The translations under genes and the position numbers were made by a program. This document shows, in pieces, positions 1-11,840 of a stretch of 64,000 nucleotides of DNA. The stretch is taken from the NCBI GenBank assembly GCA_050084985.1, contig JBITNC010000001.1, positions 79,918,001 to 79,982,000 on the forward strand, read 5' to 3'. Below the pieces are notes generated by a model, which saw nothing but the letters and a program-made list of their open reading frames with translations, did not search any database and was not told the DNA's origin. Positions within the stretch are counted from its first letter, which is position 1; every line of letters starts with the position of its first letter. This DNA comes from Nageia nagi (lineage: Eukaryota > Pinophyta).

Positions 1-680
1 AAATTTTACTTGGGGTATTCATGTTGGTAGTCTTTAGAGAGAAGAAAAAGATATGAATGGGAAGAAAAAAAGCATATTTTGAGGGGAGTTGTGAAGGATT
101 TCGATAAAAAGAATGAAGACTATTAGGGATAATATAGAAGTATTGGTTCATTATCGGTGCTTGGCCTATTGAATTTGTAATACTCCATTTGTCATCAATA
201 TATATTCTAAGAGTTATTTTTAAGTAATTTTTATGCATATTGGTGTTTTGAGTATGAATATCATGCCCCAAATTTGTACATGCATACCTATCTTCTTATT
301 GAAGAATTTTTTTATTCCAAGTTAATAAGTTTAATTAATAAATAAAACTCATTATATATGCATTTGAAGTTTTAGAAAGATATAGTCTAGTGATGATTAT
401 AGATCAATCAGTATAAGTAGGTTGTTCCTTGAATATAGTAATAGATTCTTATTTATAACAATACAAGATAAAGAGGAAAACATACATGAGATACTAAAGA
501 GGAAAACATATAGTTATAGATTCTTATTTATTTATAATAATAAAAAATAAAAAGGAAAACACACATGACATACTAAAATGGGCCATAATAATAATATAAC
601 ATTCATATGACATATAATAATGTAATATAACACCACACTTAATAATAACACCTAATGGTGGTCAAAATTAAGTGTCAACA
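1..680 (-). repeat. Partial LTR (right edge) of a Tat-like gypsy element, cut by the window start
   Basis: The sequence ends ...GTGTCAACA at 680 and is followed at once by AATGCTCCACTTTG. The same arrangement (GTGTTAACA then GATGCCCCACTTTG) occurs at 59365, so both look like the right edge of a related LTR next to a polypurine tract read on the minus strand. Within it a block of about 60 bp beginning ATAGATTCTTATTTAT (about 440) recurs at about 516, each followed by an AAAGGAAAACA-type stretch, so part of the LTR is tandemly duplicated. The left end lies outside the window, so length and target duplication cannot be checked. The LTR call is an inference from the edge match and is moderately secure. 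Confidence 0.5.
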
Positions 681-692
681 AATGCTCCACTT
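681..692 (-). other. Polypurine tract candidate next to the 1-680 LTR
   Basis: Read on the minus strand this is AAGTGGAGCATT directly before TGTTGACAC, the expected order of polypurine tract then LTR start. It matches AAGTGGGGCATC before TGTTAACAC at 59365-59377. Confidence 0.45.
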
Positions 693-939
693 TGCAAATT
701 TAATGAAATGAATATAATAAAATGTAATTATATTTTCAAAGGAAAAAATAAGAAGAGAGAAAAAATAATACTCTCCTTTTCTTTATGTGGCTCTTCCAAA
801 TCATCAAAGTTTGATGATATTTGTTGCCCCCTCTTTGCATTGATTATGAAGAGACAATCTCTTTAACAAATCAGAATAATTAAATGCAAATAATAACCTA
901 TAAACAAAGAGATAAAAAATAACATATTCTAAAGCATAT

Positions 940-1460
940 ATGTGATCATTACTTATGGATATAGCAATAATAGTTGGAGTAGTAATCAACATCATATGTA
1001 TGCATAATATCATCATGATAATACTTAATTCCTTATTCATGGATACAAATTACCATAGTAAAACTAAGCATCCCATTATTGGATTCATGCAATAACATTA
1101 CATATTAAAAGATATAGAATAAAGAGCAAGGATGAAATTAATATAATATGTAAATATCATCATACAAGCAAACAATACTAAATTTATAGATATACATCAT
1201 CATAGTAGGACCTAATACCCGATTCATGGATGCAAATATATGATCATAAAGAGACCTATCATAACAATGGTTAGTTTGTATCCAACCAATAAAGGTGATC
1301 AAAAAATTATATAATAGTAATGGTTAGTTTGTATCCAACCAACAAAGGTAATCATATCAAACATATGAGAGTCATATCATCATGTAAGCAACAAGTTTCC
1401 CTATTGATGGATGCATATTTTTATGGTAGGAAAAAGATGCCTAATTCATGGATATCTCTT
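940..1460. repeat. Degenerate repeat region with recurring TTCATGGATGCAAAT motifs
   Basis: Related strings recur several times: TTATTCATGGATACAAAT (about 1031), GATTCATGGATGCAAAT (about 1218), TTGATGGATGCATAT (about 1400) and AATTCATGGATATC (about 1440). ATATCATCATACAAGCAA (about 1152) is paired with ATATCATCATGTAAGCAA (about 1374). A 35 bp block starting AATGGTTAGTTTGTATCC is present at about 1266 and again at about 1319 with three or four differences. The spacing is irregular, so this is a decayed tandem array rather than a clean satellite. It lies 3' UTR-side of the 1-680 LTR, where Tat-lineage elements are known to accumulate tandem repeats. Confidence 0.55.
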
Positions 1461-1500
1461 AAAGGTTATGGTTATTTATTATCCATACAACAAAGACTAT

Positions 1501-1685
1501 AAAGGTCTAGCATGAAGCTAGAAGAAAACATAAGGTTCTAGCATAAAGCTAGTAGAAAATATAAGGATATGGCATGAAGTTAGAAGAAAATATAAGGTTC
1601 TAGCATGAAGCTAGTAGAAAACATAATGTTCTAGCATGAATCTAGTAGAAAACATAAGATCCAGTAGAAAATATAAGATCATAAA
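1501..1685. repeat. 31 bp minisatellite, about 5.5 copies
   Basis: The unit is approximately AAGGTTCTAGCATGAAGC plus TAGTAGAAAACAT. Five consecutive copies of about 31 bp run from 1501, followed by a shortened copy (AAGATCCAGTAGAAAATAT). Copies differ by a few substitutions. Each unit contains the short inverted pair CTAG..CTAG around GCATGAAG. Confidence 0.85.
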
Positions 1686-4420
1686 TTTTATATCCAAATA
1701 AATTTTTGATTTATGATAACCAATTCATGACATATCAAAACATGAAGTATGCATAGCATATTATATCAAAATAACATAAGCATAAAGGAGTAAGAGATAA
1801 AAATTTTCTTGCCAAATGCCTAAGGGCATGCTCCTTGGTCTTGAATTTTAAGTTCAACTGCAAAATTCCTTAGCACTAATGCTATTAATAGCATTGATGG
1901 TAAGTACTCTCAACCAAATATCATTGAAATTATTAATAATGTAAACATGTAAAAATATAGAACATGCAATCAAAAAAATTATGTATTAACCCAAATAATA
2001 TGATAACTTGTGTGATAAACCTAACCATATCACAATGTATAATCAAGTCATAAAAAGTTAATGCTACAACCTTTTGAGTTCTTAAGGACATACCCCCAAT
2101 ATAGGTAAGAAATAAGCATATTCCCCAACATCAATGCTAGGAAGCTTCCATACTAAACCAACTAAAATCAATGAACTAAATTTCTAAATATTTTTAGTTT
2201 TGAATTCTTGATAAATTTTGACTTTTGGCCTTATACTCCTAGCAGTAACATTGGAATACTGATATATTATGATACTAAAATTTCTTCTAATTGAACCTCT
2301 AATTCATATTGCTCTTTTTGAACTGAATCATTGAAAATTTAAACTAAATTTGAAACAAAAATTTTAAACCAAAACTTATTTCCAAGTAATTCATAACCAA
2401 ATTTTGATTTGAAACTCATATTGAACTCAAAAACTTCCTAAACTTGGGTGCACCCAATTCAAAAAACTTATTCCCCAAGTAAAATAACTTATGCACCCAA
2501 GTCAAAAAAATTATAACCCAGAAGCATCATTTTATTAAGAAAAATAAAAAATATATTTTACACTTAACAACATATTCATGATAATTTTTGCAATATCCAT
2601 ATATAATAATTTATCAACCATTTAAAAATCATTATATCAAGAAGCATGTTTACTATCTCAAAAAGGTACACGCATACTCGATTTTAAATTTTTGAAAAAA
2701 AAACTTACATTCTTAACACTTACAATTTCTTGATAATTTTGTAATAACTTTGTATTTGTTCTTTCAAATTACATGCAAGCATAAGAAATAATAATAAAAA
2801 TATACTCATGTACATGATAACATGCTTACCTCCAAATTTGGGCTTATGATTTTCTCATTTCAAACATTTGATCTTCTTAGTTCATGACTAGCCCATTTTG
2901 GCAAAACATGTTATTCCAAACTAGGTTTGAGTATCACTTCTATCCAAGCCCTAATTAGCAAATTAAAATGAAATAAAGATGGGTAATAAGCCCTAAGTGA
3001 ACGAGAATCAAGTATGGGGCTATTGTTATTTAAATTTATATATAAAGACCATTTTTATGCCCTTACATGATTGCAACACAATTTTCTCTAATACATATTA
3101 ACTTCCTTGCAATTTCAACTTCATCCATATTAGAAATTCTTTCAAAATATTAATAACAAGATTGTAGAAATTCTTAGCATTACAATTTTCTACCATTTTG
3201 AAAAGTTTAAGTATGTGTGGTTACCTCACATTACCTTCAAATATTAAACACACATGTATATACAAGAAATATTATCAACAAGAGTAACTTCATCAAGAGA
3301 AAATGAAATGAAGTTGAATTTTCTAAAATTTTCTCTAAGATCATCAATCTCTACCAAAGCAATATATTTATCAGAAATCCTATAAGCAATTTAATCTTCC
3401 AACCACTATGATATGACCAATGGTAACTAGGCAAATTTTTAACATTTACAAGTTTGAATAATATTTTGTGATCAAAGAATTAATTGGGTTACCATTTTTC
3501 AAAGTTATAAATATAATAGAAAACTGCAAGACCTTAGAAACTAAAATGGTGTTATGTTATTTATCATATTGAGCAGTAATGGTTCTACCTATCTCTTCAA
3601 GATATTTTTGTTACCTCTGAAAATTAATCCATTTTCATAATATATTTTATGTGTACAAGCTGATGCATCCCTCTTTTGTTTCACTTTACTAATGGTTCCA
3701 TGGATCATTATATTTGATTTTCACATATATTTTCCCACAATATTTTTTAATTATATCCTCCTTAAGTTACATATATGATGTCCCTAGCAATTTCCATGAA
3801 TAAAAAACATATCTACATTTTTTATTGGATCATTACTATTTTTTGGCTGTACTAGTTCAATAAATTCATATTTTGAATATCATTCATCCCTAAATGATCT
3901 GCCAATAGTCTACTTGTTTATACTTTGCATAATTCTCTTAGATGACTATTTGTTACATGGAGTATGTGTAGAATTTGGGTCCTTATTATAATCATTATAT
4001 TATGTATTCTCTACCTTAATTTATACTAATTTATAATCTATGTTTTCATTGATATAGTTATCAAGTGATGGTTCAAATATTTCATCATCATAAATCTATA
4101 AACTTCATATTTTCCTTTTACAATTTAAAACTTATATATGAAAAAGATTGATAAGTAGTATACTTGGAATTTGTTTCAAGGAGTTGATATTGAGTTTGGT
4201 TTAAAAAGTCTAATAAGCTCTTTCCATTAGAACTTTGGAATTTCTTTCCATTTCCTTTTGATCCCATTTTGCCTACCAAAAATAATATTAATTTTAATAA
4301 TGAGATCATGAAAATTATTATTGTGATACAATCACCTTATCTTCTCATTTTAAGGATTTTAGAACCTTTAAATTCTAATCTCTAATAATAACTAAATATT
4401 TTTGAGGCTCTAGACTCTAA
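1686..4420. other. AT-rich non-coding DNA, nothing recognised
   Basis: No reading frame with recognisable domains was found on either strand. The text from about 2160 to 2560 is rich in AAATTTTGAA-type strings and contains two copies of a TTGGGTGCACCCAA-like stretch (about 2451 and 2490) but no clear element ends. Confidence 0.5.
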
Positions 4421-4432
4421 GCTCTAATACCA
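4421..4432 (-). other. Primer binding site candidate (initiator tRNA-Met) of an unplaced minus-strand LTR element
   Basis: The plus strand reads GCTCTAATACCA, which on the minus strand is TGGTATTAGAGC, one base from the plant tRNA-iMet primer site TGGTATCAGAGC. It is followed two bases later by TTGAAAATTTTGAG, a plausible LTR edge. If right, an LTR occupies roughly 4434 to 5000 or beyond, and the element body lies to its left. No matching second LTR was found, so this may be a fragment. Confidence 0.45.
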
Positions 4433-4433
4433 A

Positions 4434-6068
4434 TTGAAAATTTTGAGATGATGGGGCCCAAGCCCAAAACTTTTAGAGGTTTTAGATAGATAACACTTAT
4501 CCAAAATGTGAATTTTATCTATACATGTAAAGATAGCATCAATACCTTTTCAAGCATATTACACACTTCAAATATACTTAAGAATCTCTAAGAATATGAA
4601 TTTCAAGTTCCCTAGTCAATTTTAGAGCATTTTGGGCCTTGCACGAGCTTTTCAAGGTAAAAATCCCTATTTAGGCATGAAATGATGTCAAATAGGAATT
4701 ATTAGATGTTTTTATGGTGTTTACATCATCAAATATAAGTTATGAGCCTTTAAAAGTAATCAAAATCCTCTTTCTTGGGTGTTTCAAGCTTTGTACGAGC
4801 CCCCCAAGGTCAAAATAATACTTTCCAAGCACTAAATACTAAATTTTGGGCTATAACTACAAGTTCTGAGCTCTAATGGTTGATTATAGTTAGATTTTAG
4901 AGATTTTTGGAAGGTGATATTAGAAACTCACATTACCAAACTGGAATTTAATAATTTCTAAAATTTAACACTTATTTTGGAATTTACTTCATAGGAGATT
5001 AGTTTTAATAATCAACTTCGAAAGGTTGTAACTTAGTTTAATATTAAAGAAACATAGGATTTTTATATACCATTAGAAACTAAATGCAATTATTATCTAA
5101 TGATAAAAAAATTAGGTGTTATGGAAGCAATTTATTAGGTCTAAAATGAGCTTGATTTTATGACTCCATGAAGCTTCTTGAGCAAGACTACAAAAATAAA
5201 TATCCTTGTTTTATGATTTTTGAGGATGATATGCCAATGCAATATGGAGTGTTGTATACTACTAGAAAGGTATTGAAGTAAATTTAAAATACAAAAAGAA
5301 TCATACCAAAGGTATATATAAAACTAAATGTATAACTCCTTAAATAAAACTAATCCAAAATAAGGTAATTTGACACAATCACGAGAATATCCAAATCTAT
5401 TTCTCAAAATGAAAAACAAACATGTATACACCTAGTTAAAATGTATCCAAATATATAATATCATGTTTGCCATAAATTAGATCACTCTTATAATTATTTG
5501 CAAGTATTTTCTTATGCATACAAGGTTTGGAATGAATAATACACCACATAGCCTCAAGAAAAAGTTGTAAAGAAAGATATATTTGTTATTTGTATTTCTA
5601 AATGATTCAAATATAATAGAGAGTTACAATATAAATTATAAATCTTTTTTATTAGCTATAAAATCTTAAAATTATAAACTAAATAAGAAGCTATAATAAT
5701 AAAAATGAGAGATACCTTCCCTATATCTTATATAGTTGAGGAAGTTGAGTGTTCCACACTCCAAAGGTCTAGAAATGGTACAAAATATACCCAAAATTAA
5801 GAAGGAGGGATTGAGAAGGCATGCCTTGCATCAAATAAGTTGGTGAGAGATGAAACTCTCAACTACAAGCTTGCAAAAATAATAATTCCAAGTACAAGAG
5901 GTAGTTGGAAAATATAACCATTTGAGGAGGAGAGATTTGAATTAGTCAACTATCACTTATGTCACAAAATAAAAATATAAAATCATTGGAATATTATAAT
6001 ATTTCAATGTTTATAAAGGATAGTAGTCTTGATCCATAGGATACTTACTTTGATCCAAAGAAAGCTCA
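4434..6068. other. Non-coding stretch, possible LTR remnant at its left end
   Basis: Apart from the putative LTR edge at 4434, two loosely similar sentences (CCTTGCACGAGCTTTTCAAGG about 4635 and TTTGTACGAGCCCCCCAAGG about 4791) suggest an old internal duplication of about 155 bp. No coding signal was recognised. Confidence 0.35.
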
Positions 6069-6262
6069 TCTTCTATGACAAGATGCTCATCTTTTGTGAT
6101 AAGTCACTCATCTTCTATGTTAAATCACTCATATTCTCTATCAAGATGCTTGTCTCCTCCAATAATACTTAGATGCTATCTTCTTCAACAAGATGCTTAT
6201 CTTCTCTAATAAGATGTTCATCTTCTCTAATAAGACATGATCATCTTCTCCAATAACACACT
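6069..6262. repeat. Degenerate 22-27 bp minisatellite (AAGATGCTCATCTTCTCTAATA-like)
   Basis: About eight imperfect units carrying AAGATG(C/T)T(C/T)AT followed by CTTCTCTAATA or close variants run through this interval, for example at about 6083, 6145, 6190 and 6211. Each unit contains AAGATG..CATCTT, so each can fold into a short hairpin. On the minus strand one frame gives Leu/Ile/Lys-rich repeats (LLEKMN, LLEKIS), but there are stops and no start, so I do not call a gene. Confidence 0.65.
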
Positions 6263-6952
6263 CCTCTTAACCTCTCACATGATGGTCTTCTTGTCTTCTA
6301 GATTCATATTCTTTTTCCTAGAGCACTAGGGTTCGATAGGCAATTCACTCGAGAAAAATAAAAATATTTATAAAATATAGGTAACAAGGTATGAATTTGG
6401 TAGGGGTATATTTGGTTAATTTATATAAAAATACTTCGAAGCTATAAAAGTTTGGCTAGTTGACTAAGAAAAAAAAACAAACTTAAAAAAAGTAGGCTAC
6501 CTAAGTGTAGGTTGGTGAGTGAAAAGATAACAAATCAAAAATCTTAAAAATCATTAATTTCTGATAAATTATCACTATGCATTTACTTTATTTGATTCGT
6601 TTGTGCAATCAAAATAATATACATAACTAAACCCTACAATAGTTACATGTAATAAAATCTTTTGATCTATGCATTATATAAGTATTTCCCTTTCTAAAAT
6701 TATCATGCATAGAATGCACCTACCTGTTATATGCTTTGACATTATTCCAAAGACTGACTATGCTTCAACAAACACTTCCACACCTAGGTATGAACTAGAG
6801 AAACCCAACAAAAATACAATGACCAAGATATCATATGAGAGATAAGTTTTAAGGAGTACCCACAATTATTTACAGATGAGATATGCTATTCTTGTTGGCT
6901 AGATAGTTTTTATCATAAATAAAATTTCAAAAAAGAGACTGTCAAGCACATG

Positions 6953-6957
6953 ATCTA
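6953..6957. other. Left target site duplication of the nested stack (ATCTA)
   Basis: ATCTA precedes the TG of the first LTR. ACCCA follows the end of the last LTR at 57513-57517. The two differ only by two C/T transitions, in keeping with the mutation bias of the whole window. A 5 bp match with two changes is weak by itself. Confidence 0.4.
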
Positions 6958-7522
6958 TGTTGGGGTGGAGCCTTGATTCCCACTCCATTAAATTATAAGG
7001 TGGCATCATGATATTATTATTGATGCATTATTTATAAACAATGAAAGATATCATGCTATTATATGGTGGTGTCAAGCCCAATTTGATTCGCCTAGAATTA
7101 TTGACTAGATGGAGAATAATGACAAAGTTAATTATTATATTTGTTATATTTTTATAACAATAATATTATTTTTATAATAATATTATTTGTATTATTATGT
7201 AGTAAAATGTATATAAATATTTTTGTATGTGTGAGAGTGTGTGGTAATGCTAGAGAGCATATGGGGAGATGCAATACCAAAATGGTATATCGGAGGATTC
7301 CCATGAAGAATTCTCATTGATGTATTCCTCTTGCTTAGAAAAGAGAGGAATGGGTTGTAATCATAATGGAGTGATTATGTTTATGGGTGAGGAGAAACCC
7401 ATGTCATGAGTTTACTGGGATGTTGGATAGAAGGTGCTTTAATCAAATATTATGTGGTTCTTCCTCATGTATATTTGTATTTGCTATTAATGCAAGGATT
7501 GCAAGTTTTGGGGTTTCTTTAA
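6958..7522 (+). repeat. First LTR of the small copia-like element, left part
   Basis: Aligns by eye with 14259-14830: TGTTGGGGTGGAGCC against TGTTTGGGTGGAGCT, then GGTGGCATCATGATATTATT, GAGAATAATGA and GAGAGCATATGGGGAGATG in the same order. The alignment stops at the TTTAA target duplication where the gypsy element 7523-13655 begins. Confidence 0.8.
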
Positions 7523-8247
7523 TCATACATAATCATCAGATGCTTATAGCATACTTGAATCCTCATTTACAGATTCAAACAAAAATACTTAACCATTATG
7601 AGATCATACAAATTGTATATAAATTTGAAAGTTGTACAATATGAATCATAAATTAGAAATTTCAAACACACAATAAGATCAACACAATGATTTTACCTTA
7701 GTTCACCCAATTTGGGTTAATCTAACATGGAATTGGATTCTTCTCTTCTCATTATCTATGGACATTACAATATTACATGCATAGAGAAATACCATCAACA
7801 TAATGGTAATACAATATCCTACAATTACTACAATCTCCTACAGCAAGAAAAAATAATCTTAGAACTACAACAATTTTGGAATGACTCTTGGTCTTCCTTC
7901 AAACTATTACAATTTTAAAATCCCAAAATTATATAATCCTCTTTCTCATTGAGGAATCAAGAATAATATATGCCATTAAATAAGCCTCCAAAACACTCTA
8001 AAACATTGGCCAAGGAACCTAACCAATTAGTCTCCCAAAATGCCAATGTCTCTTTAAATGCCCTGCAGACTCATCAATGTGCACATCATTAGCAGCCTAA
8101 AATCAACAATTTACACACCGTTGGTGGCCTAAAATTGAATACCAAAAACTCTAGATTTTATTCTTCGATCTATCTCCAAGCACATATACATTTGGATTGA
8201 TTACTGCTCCTAAAAAGATAACTTGACAAATGATCTAATTCAGATTG
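7523..8247 (-). repeat. 3' LTR of the gypsy element 7523-13655
   Basis: It aligns along its whole length with 12931-13655, for example GATGCTTATAGCATACT, ATTTGAAA and CATAGAGAAATACCATCAAC in both. The ends have mutated: TC at the start where the partner has TG, and TG at the close where the partner has CA. Confidence 0.9.
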
Positions 8248-8257
8248 AACCTCCCCA
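8248..8257 (-). other. Polypurine tract of the gypsy element 7523-13655
   Basis: The minus strand reads TGGGGAGGTT immediately before the 3' LTR, the position and composition expected for the plus-strand primer. Confidence 0.75.
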
Positions 8258-8289
8258 ATGAAGAAGCATTTGGTCCCACAAATGCAAAG

Positions 8290-9480
8290 ATGAGGATTCA
8301 ACTCCCTAACTCTAGACCTATCCATCCACTTAGCTTTATTATACTTCTATCCTTTCAATCCAAACAACCACAACTCTATCTCACCTCTTCTTGTAGCACG
8401 AACCTTCTTTCGTAATATGGAATCCTTCTTTAGTTCATCCATAGTATTAGGAGCTAAGTCATTAAGAGATGGAAGTTTAGTCAACATATATGGCTCATAT
8501 AATTTCAAATGCTCAACATTCACAATAGAATAGATGTTCATATATTTCAATAGATTCAATCTAAATGTAGTCTCACTTACCTACTCCACAATATCAAATG
8601 GTCCAAATCTTATAGGTTTCAACATCTTGGCTAGTCCTTGCAACCTCTCCTTACTAAGATGCAACCAAACATGGTCTTCCACATGAAACTTATGGTCAAA
8701 TCTATGTTTGTTATGTCTCATCTTGTACTTGGCTTGGCTTGTCTCAAGATGCTCTTGGACTTTCAAATGAATTTGCCTAATCTTTTCAACAAATTTTTCA
8801 GTTTGCTTTTTCTCTTTCTCAAGTGAATCTTCTTCATCCTTTTGCTTCCCAAACACACAATCAAAAGGTGAAGGTGGTAAATAACCAAAAAAAGTATCAA
8901 AAGGGCTCTTCCTCATTATTAATGGAATAATGAATTACCCTATTATATGTATGTTGGATATATTCAAGATGTTCATCCTACGACTTAGGATGCTTGCCAC
9001 AATAACCCCTTAAGAGTTGAAATATTATCCTATTCACCACCTCAATTTTTCCATCCATTTGAGGATGAAAGGTAGTACTCCTCTTCAATCTTGTGTCCAT
9101 TGTTTTCCCATAAACATGTCCAAAAACTTGCCCAAAAATCTACTATCTCTATCTAAAATAATGGAATTAGGCAATCCAAAATGAACCCAAACATGAGAAA
9201 AGAATAAACTTGCAGCATCTTGTCCTGTTATAGTCTTTTTACATGGAATAAAAAAACACATCTTGCTAAATACATATAACCATCCAATCTATCCAAAAAA
9301 TAAATAATCATGATCCTTCTTAGCCATAGGCAATCCTCCCACAAAATCCATTGAGATACACTCCCATGGATGTGAAGGTACTGGAAGTGGCTGATACAAA
9401 CCCAATATCTTGTTACTTGGCTTGCTAGTGCAACACAAAGAACACCCCCTTATGTACTTAGACTTGATCTGCATCTTTGG
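8290..9480 (-). pseudogene. Gypsy integrase and C-terminal tail, broken
   Basis: Minus-strand frames carry the integrase of the 7523-13655 element. From the N-terminal side: a remnant of the zinc-binding part (CSLCC..KPSN), then the catalytic-core entry HPWECISMDFVGGLP with its first Asp, then LPNSIILDRDSRFLGKF with the second Asp, then a long Glu/Lys-rich helical region (about 8830-8700) and the KPIRFGPFDIVE stretch typical of the C-terminal domain. Downstream is a tail (about 8559-8300) ending in LWLFGLKG and NPHLCICG that is not a chromodomain I recognise. Several stops and frameshifts break the frame between about 9289 and 8916, so no working integrase can be made. Family assignment is secure; the nature of the tail is not. 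Confidence 0.85.
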
Positions 9481-9559
9481 CTAATATACATACCTTTGCA
9501 AATTACACAATATCTTTCCAACCACAAAATGTCCTACAATCTTTGAAGTATGTGCTTTT

Positions 9560-10259
9560 CTAATCAGTCAATCATTTCATCTATAGGGACACATAATGCA
9601 TTAAAATGATAAAGAAGTCCATTTTACAAATGAAATTCATACAAACCCTCATACTTGGACCTAGATGAAGATCATTGCTCATACACCTCTCCAAATTCTA
9701 GTACTTGCACATATGCCTCTAAAAATTACTTAGATAGAAAAGGAAGAAATTTCATCATTGAGAGGGAACTCATTGGATCTTGTTTGCACATCACTAACAA
9801 CCCATAATCAGTATGGCATGCCACTGATGGTATGGAATTTGTAGTTATAGGTGGTTTGGAAATATGTCAGCAACTTTATTTATGTTCTTTTCTTATGCTT
9901 GATCACTATATGAAATTATTGCAGAAAACTCATCCATCTATAGTGTCTAGATTGTTGTAATTTTGATTGAGTTTGTAAATATTTTAATGGTTGATGATTA
10001 GTATGAAGGATATTTTTTTCCCCATTAAGTAATGTTTCCACTTTTTAACAGCTTGAACCAATGCATACATTTTCTTATCATAAGCAGGATAATTCAAAAT
10101 AGCCCCACTAAACTTTTTAGAATGATAGCAAATTAGTTTACCTTATTGCATCAAAATGGCTCCCATGGCATAGTCACTTGCATTAGTCTCCACTTCAAAT
10201 GGATTTTGCAAATTATGAAGTGCGAGCATAGGTCACTAATAATCTTTTGATTCAAATTA
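9560..10259 (-). pseudogene. Gypsy RNase H, broken
   Basis: The minus strand shows NPFEVETNASDYAMGAILMQ with the first catalytic Asp context of Ty3/gypsy RNase H, then FSGAILNYPAYDKKMYALV and VKKWKHYLMG, which are conserved in this family. It follows the reverse transcriptase directly. Stops appear in the region corresponding to the last third of the domain. It would normally degrade the RNA strand of the RNA-DNA hybrid during reverse transcription. Confidence 0.8.
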
Positions 10260-11090
10260 TCAAAAGATTTTGTTGTTGTTTCCCCATTGGAAAATTTGCC
10301 TCTTACTAGTTACATAATGTAAAGGTGAAGCAATATGAGAAAAATCAATAATAAACTTTGTTAAATATTGGAAAGCACCTAAGAAAATCCTCACTTCAAT
10401 TACATTATATGGCCTTGGCCAATCTAATATACCACTTACTCTACTAGGATCTATCTTAAGTTGTCCATGACTAATAACATGGCCCAAATACACCAAAGAC
10501 TCTTTGCCAAACTCATATTTTGAATGTTTCAATAACAAATTCTCCCTATCCAAAATTTGAAATGCTTGTATAATATGTACAACATGTTCTTCCTAAGTAG
10601 AACTATAAACAAGAATATAATTCAAGTAGATAACAATAAAATAATTAATAAATGGACAAAGCACATCATTCATTACCCTCATAAAAGTGGTTGGTGCATT
10701 GCATAAACCAAATGGAAAAACAAGCCACTCAAATAGGCCTTATCTTTTCTTAAAGCAAGTATTCCATATGTCCTCCTCCTTGATTCTAACTTGGTGATAT
10801 CCACTCCTCAAGTCCATTTTTATGAAGAATCTTGCCCCTTGCAACTGATCCAAAAGATCATCTATCTGAGGTAAAGGATAGTGATTTTTGATGGTGATTT
10901 TGTTTAGTGCTCTATAATCAATGCACATTCTCTAAGTTTGATCCTTCTTGGGAACCAAAACAATAGGTGATCAACATGGAGATGTACTTGGTATGATCAC
11001 TCCTTGATCAACCAACTCCTAAATCTACCTCCTTATCTCCCTTTGCTCAAAAATTGATTGTTGATACAAAGCTACATTGGGAATTGAAGC
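10260..11090 (-). pseudogene. Gypsy reverse transcriptase, catalytic Asp pair lost
   Basis: Minus-strand text contains [59 protein letters not shown] and [18 protein letters not shown], the successive conserved blocks of Ty3/gypsy reverse transcriptase. The box that should read YLDDILVYS reads YLNYILVYS (about 10600-10635), so both metal-binding aspartates are replaced (D to N and D to Y). A stop follows KKR at about 10740 and others interrupt before and after. This copy cannot polymerise DNA. Confidence 0.9.
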
Positions 11091-11239
11091 ATTAGTTAAT
11101 AACTAAATATCATCTATATATCTCACATAGGAGGTAATCCTTATGGCTCTACAAATAAGTTAGTAAACTCCCAAACCAAATCTTTAATCTATTCCTCTAT
11201 TTTGCATGCCATTGATGGACTAAAATTAGTATTACACAT

Positions 11240-11720
11240 CGTTGATAGTGTGATATTCACCTCACCTGAGGCTCCTATTTTCACCATGATCTAAATAAAC
11301 TTTTTAGAAGATTTACAAGATGTTTAACTTAACTAGTAGTGACTAAAGGTAGCTTTTTCCTTCTTTTATGTGCACTAGCTAGAAACATCTTTCCATCTTT
11401 CACCAATCGTAATTTGTTTAATCTTCCATCTTTATCCCACATAAAAGGGTTACCAAGAATAACACCATAAGTGTCTAAAGGAACAACATCAACCACAACT
11501 TCATCAATGTAGTTTACACAAATGGAAATTTCAACTTACATTGCTTAGTGACTTGCAAACTAGCATTGTGATGCATCCAACCCAAAGGATATGGATTTGG
11601 ATGGTTGAAAGTTTCCAATCCAAAATTACTTACCATAGTCTCTGAAATAAAATTTTCTTAGAACCTAGATCAACAATGCAATCTACCTTGGTTTTCTTGA
11701 TTTGGATTTTGAGATGGAAT
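11240..11720 (-). pseudogene. Gypsy aspartic protease, decayed
   Basis: The minus strand reads KVDCIVDLGS at about 11661-11690, matching the catalytic D-(S/T)-G-(S/A) turn of retroviral-type proteases with the middle residue changed to Leu. It is followed by HPNPYPLGW and, about 60 residues later, VVDVVPLDTYGVILGNPF, the conserved second half of plant gypsy proteases. Frame changes and stops occur afterwards. It lies between gag and reverse transcriptase as expected. Confidence 0.75.
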
Positions 11721-11840
11721 AATTAAATTCTTTATTCTTCAATGTCTTGAGGTTTATCAACCTTTTGAATGGCTAAACAATTTATTCTCTCATCAACATC
11801 TAAACTTCCCTCAATATTATCACATATAAGAACCATAGCA

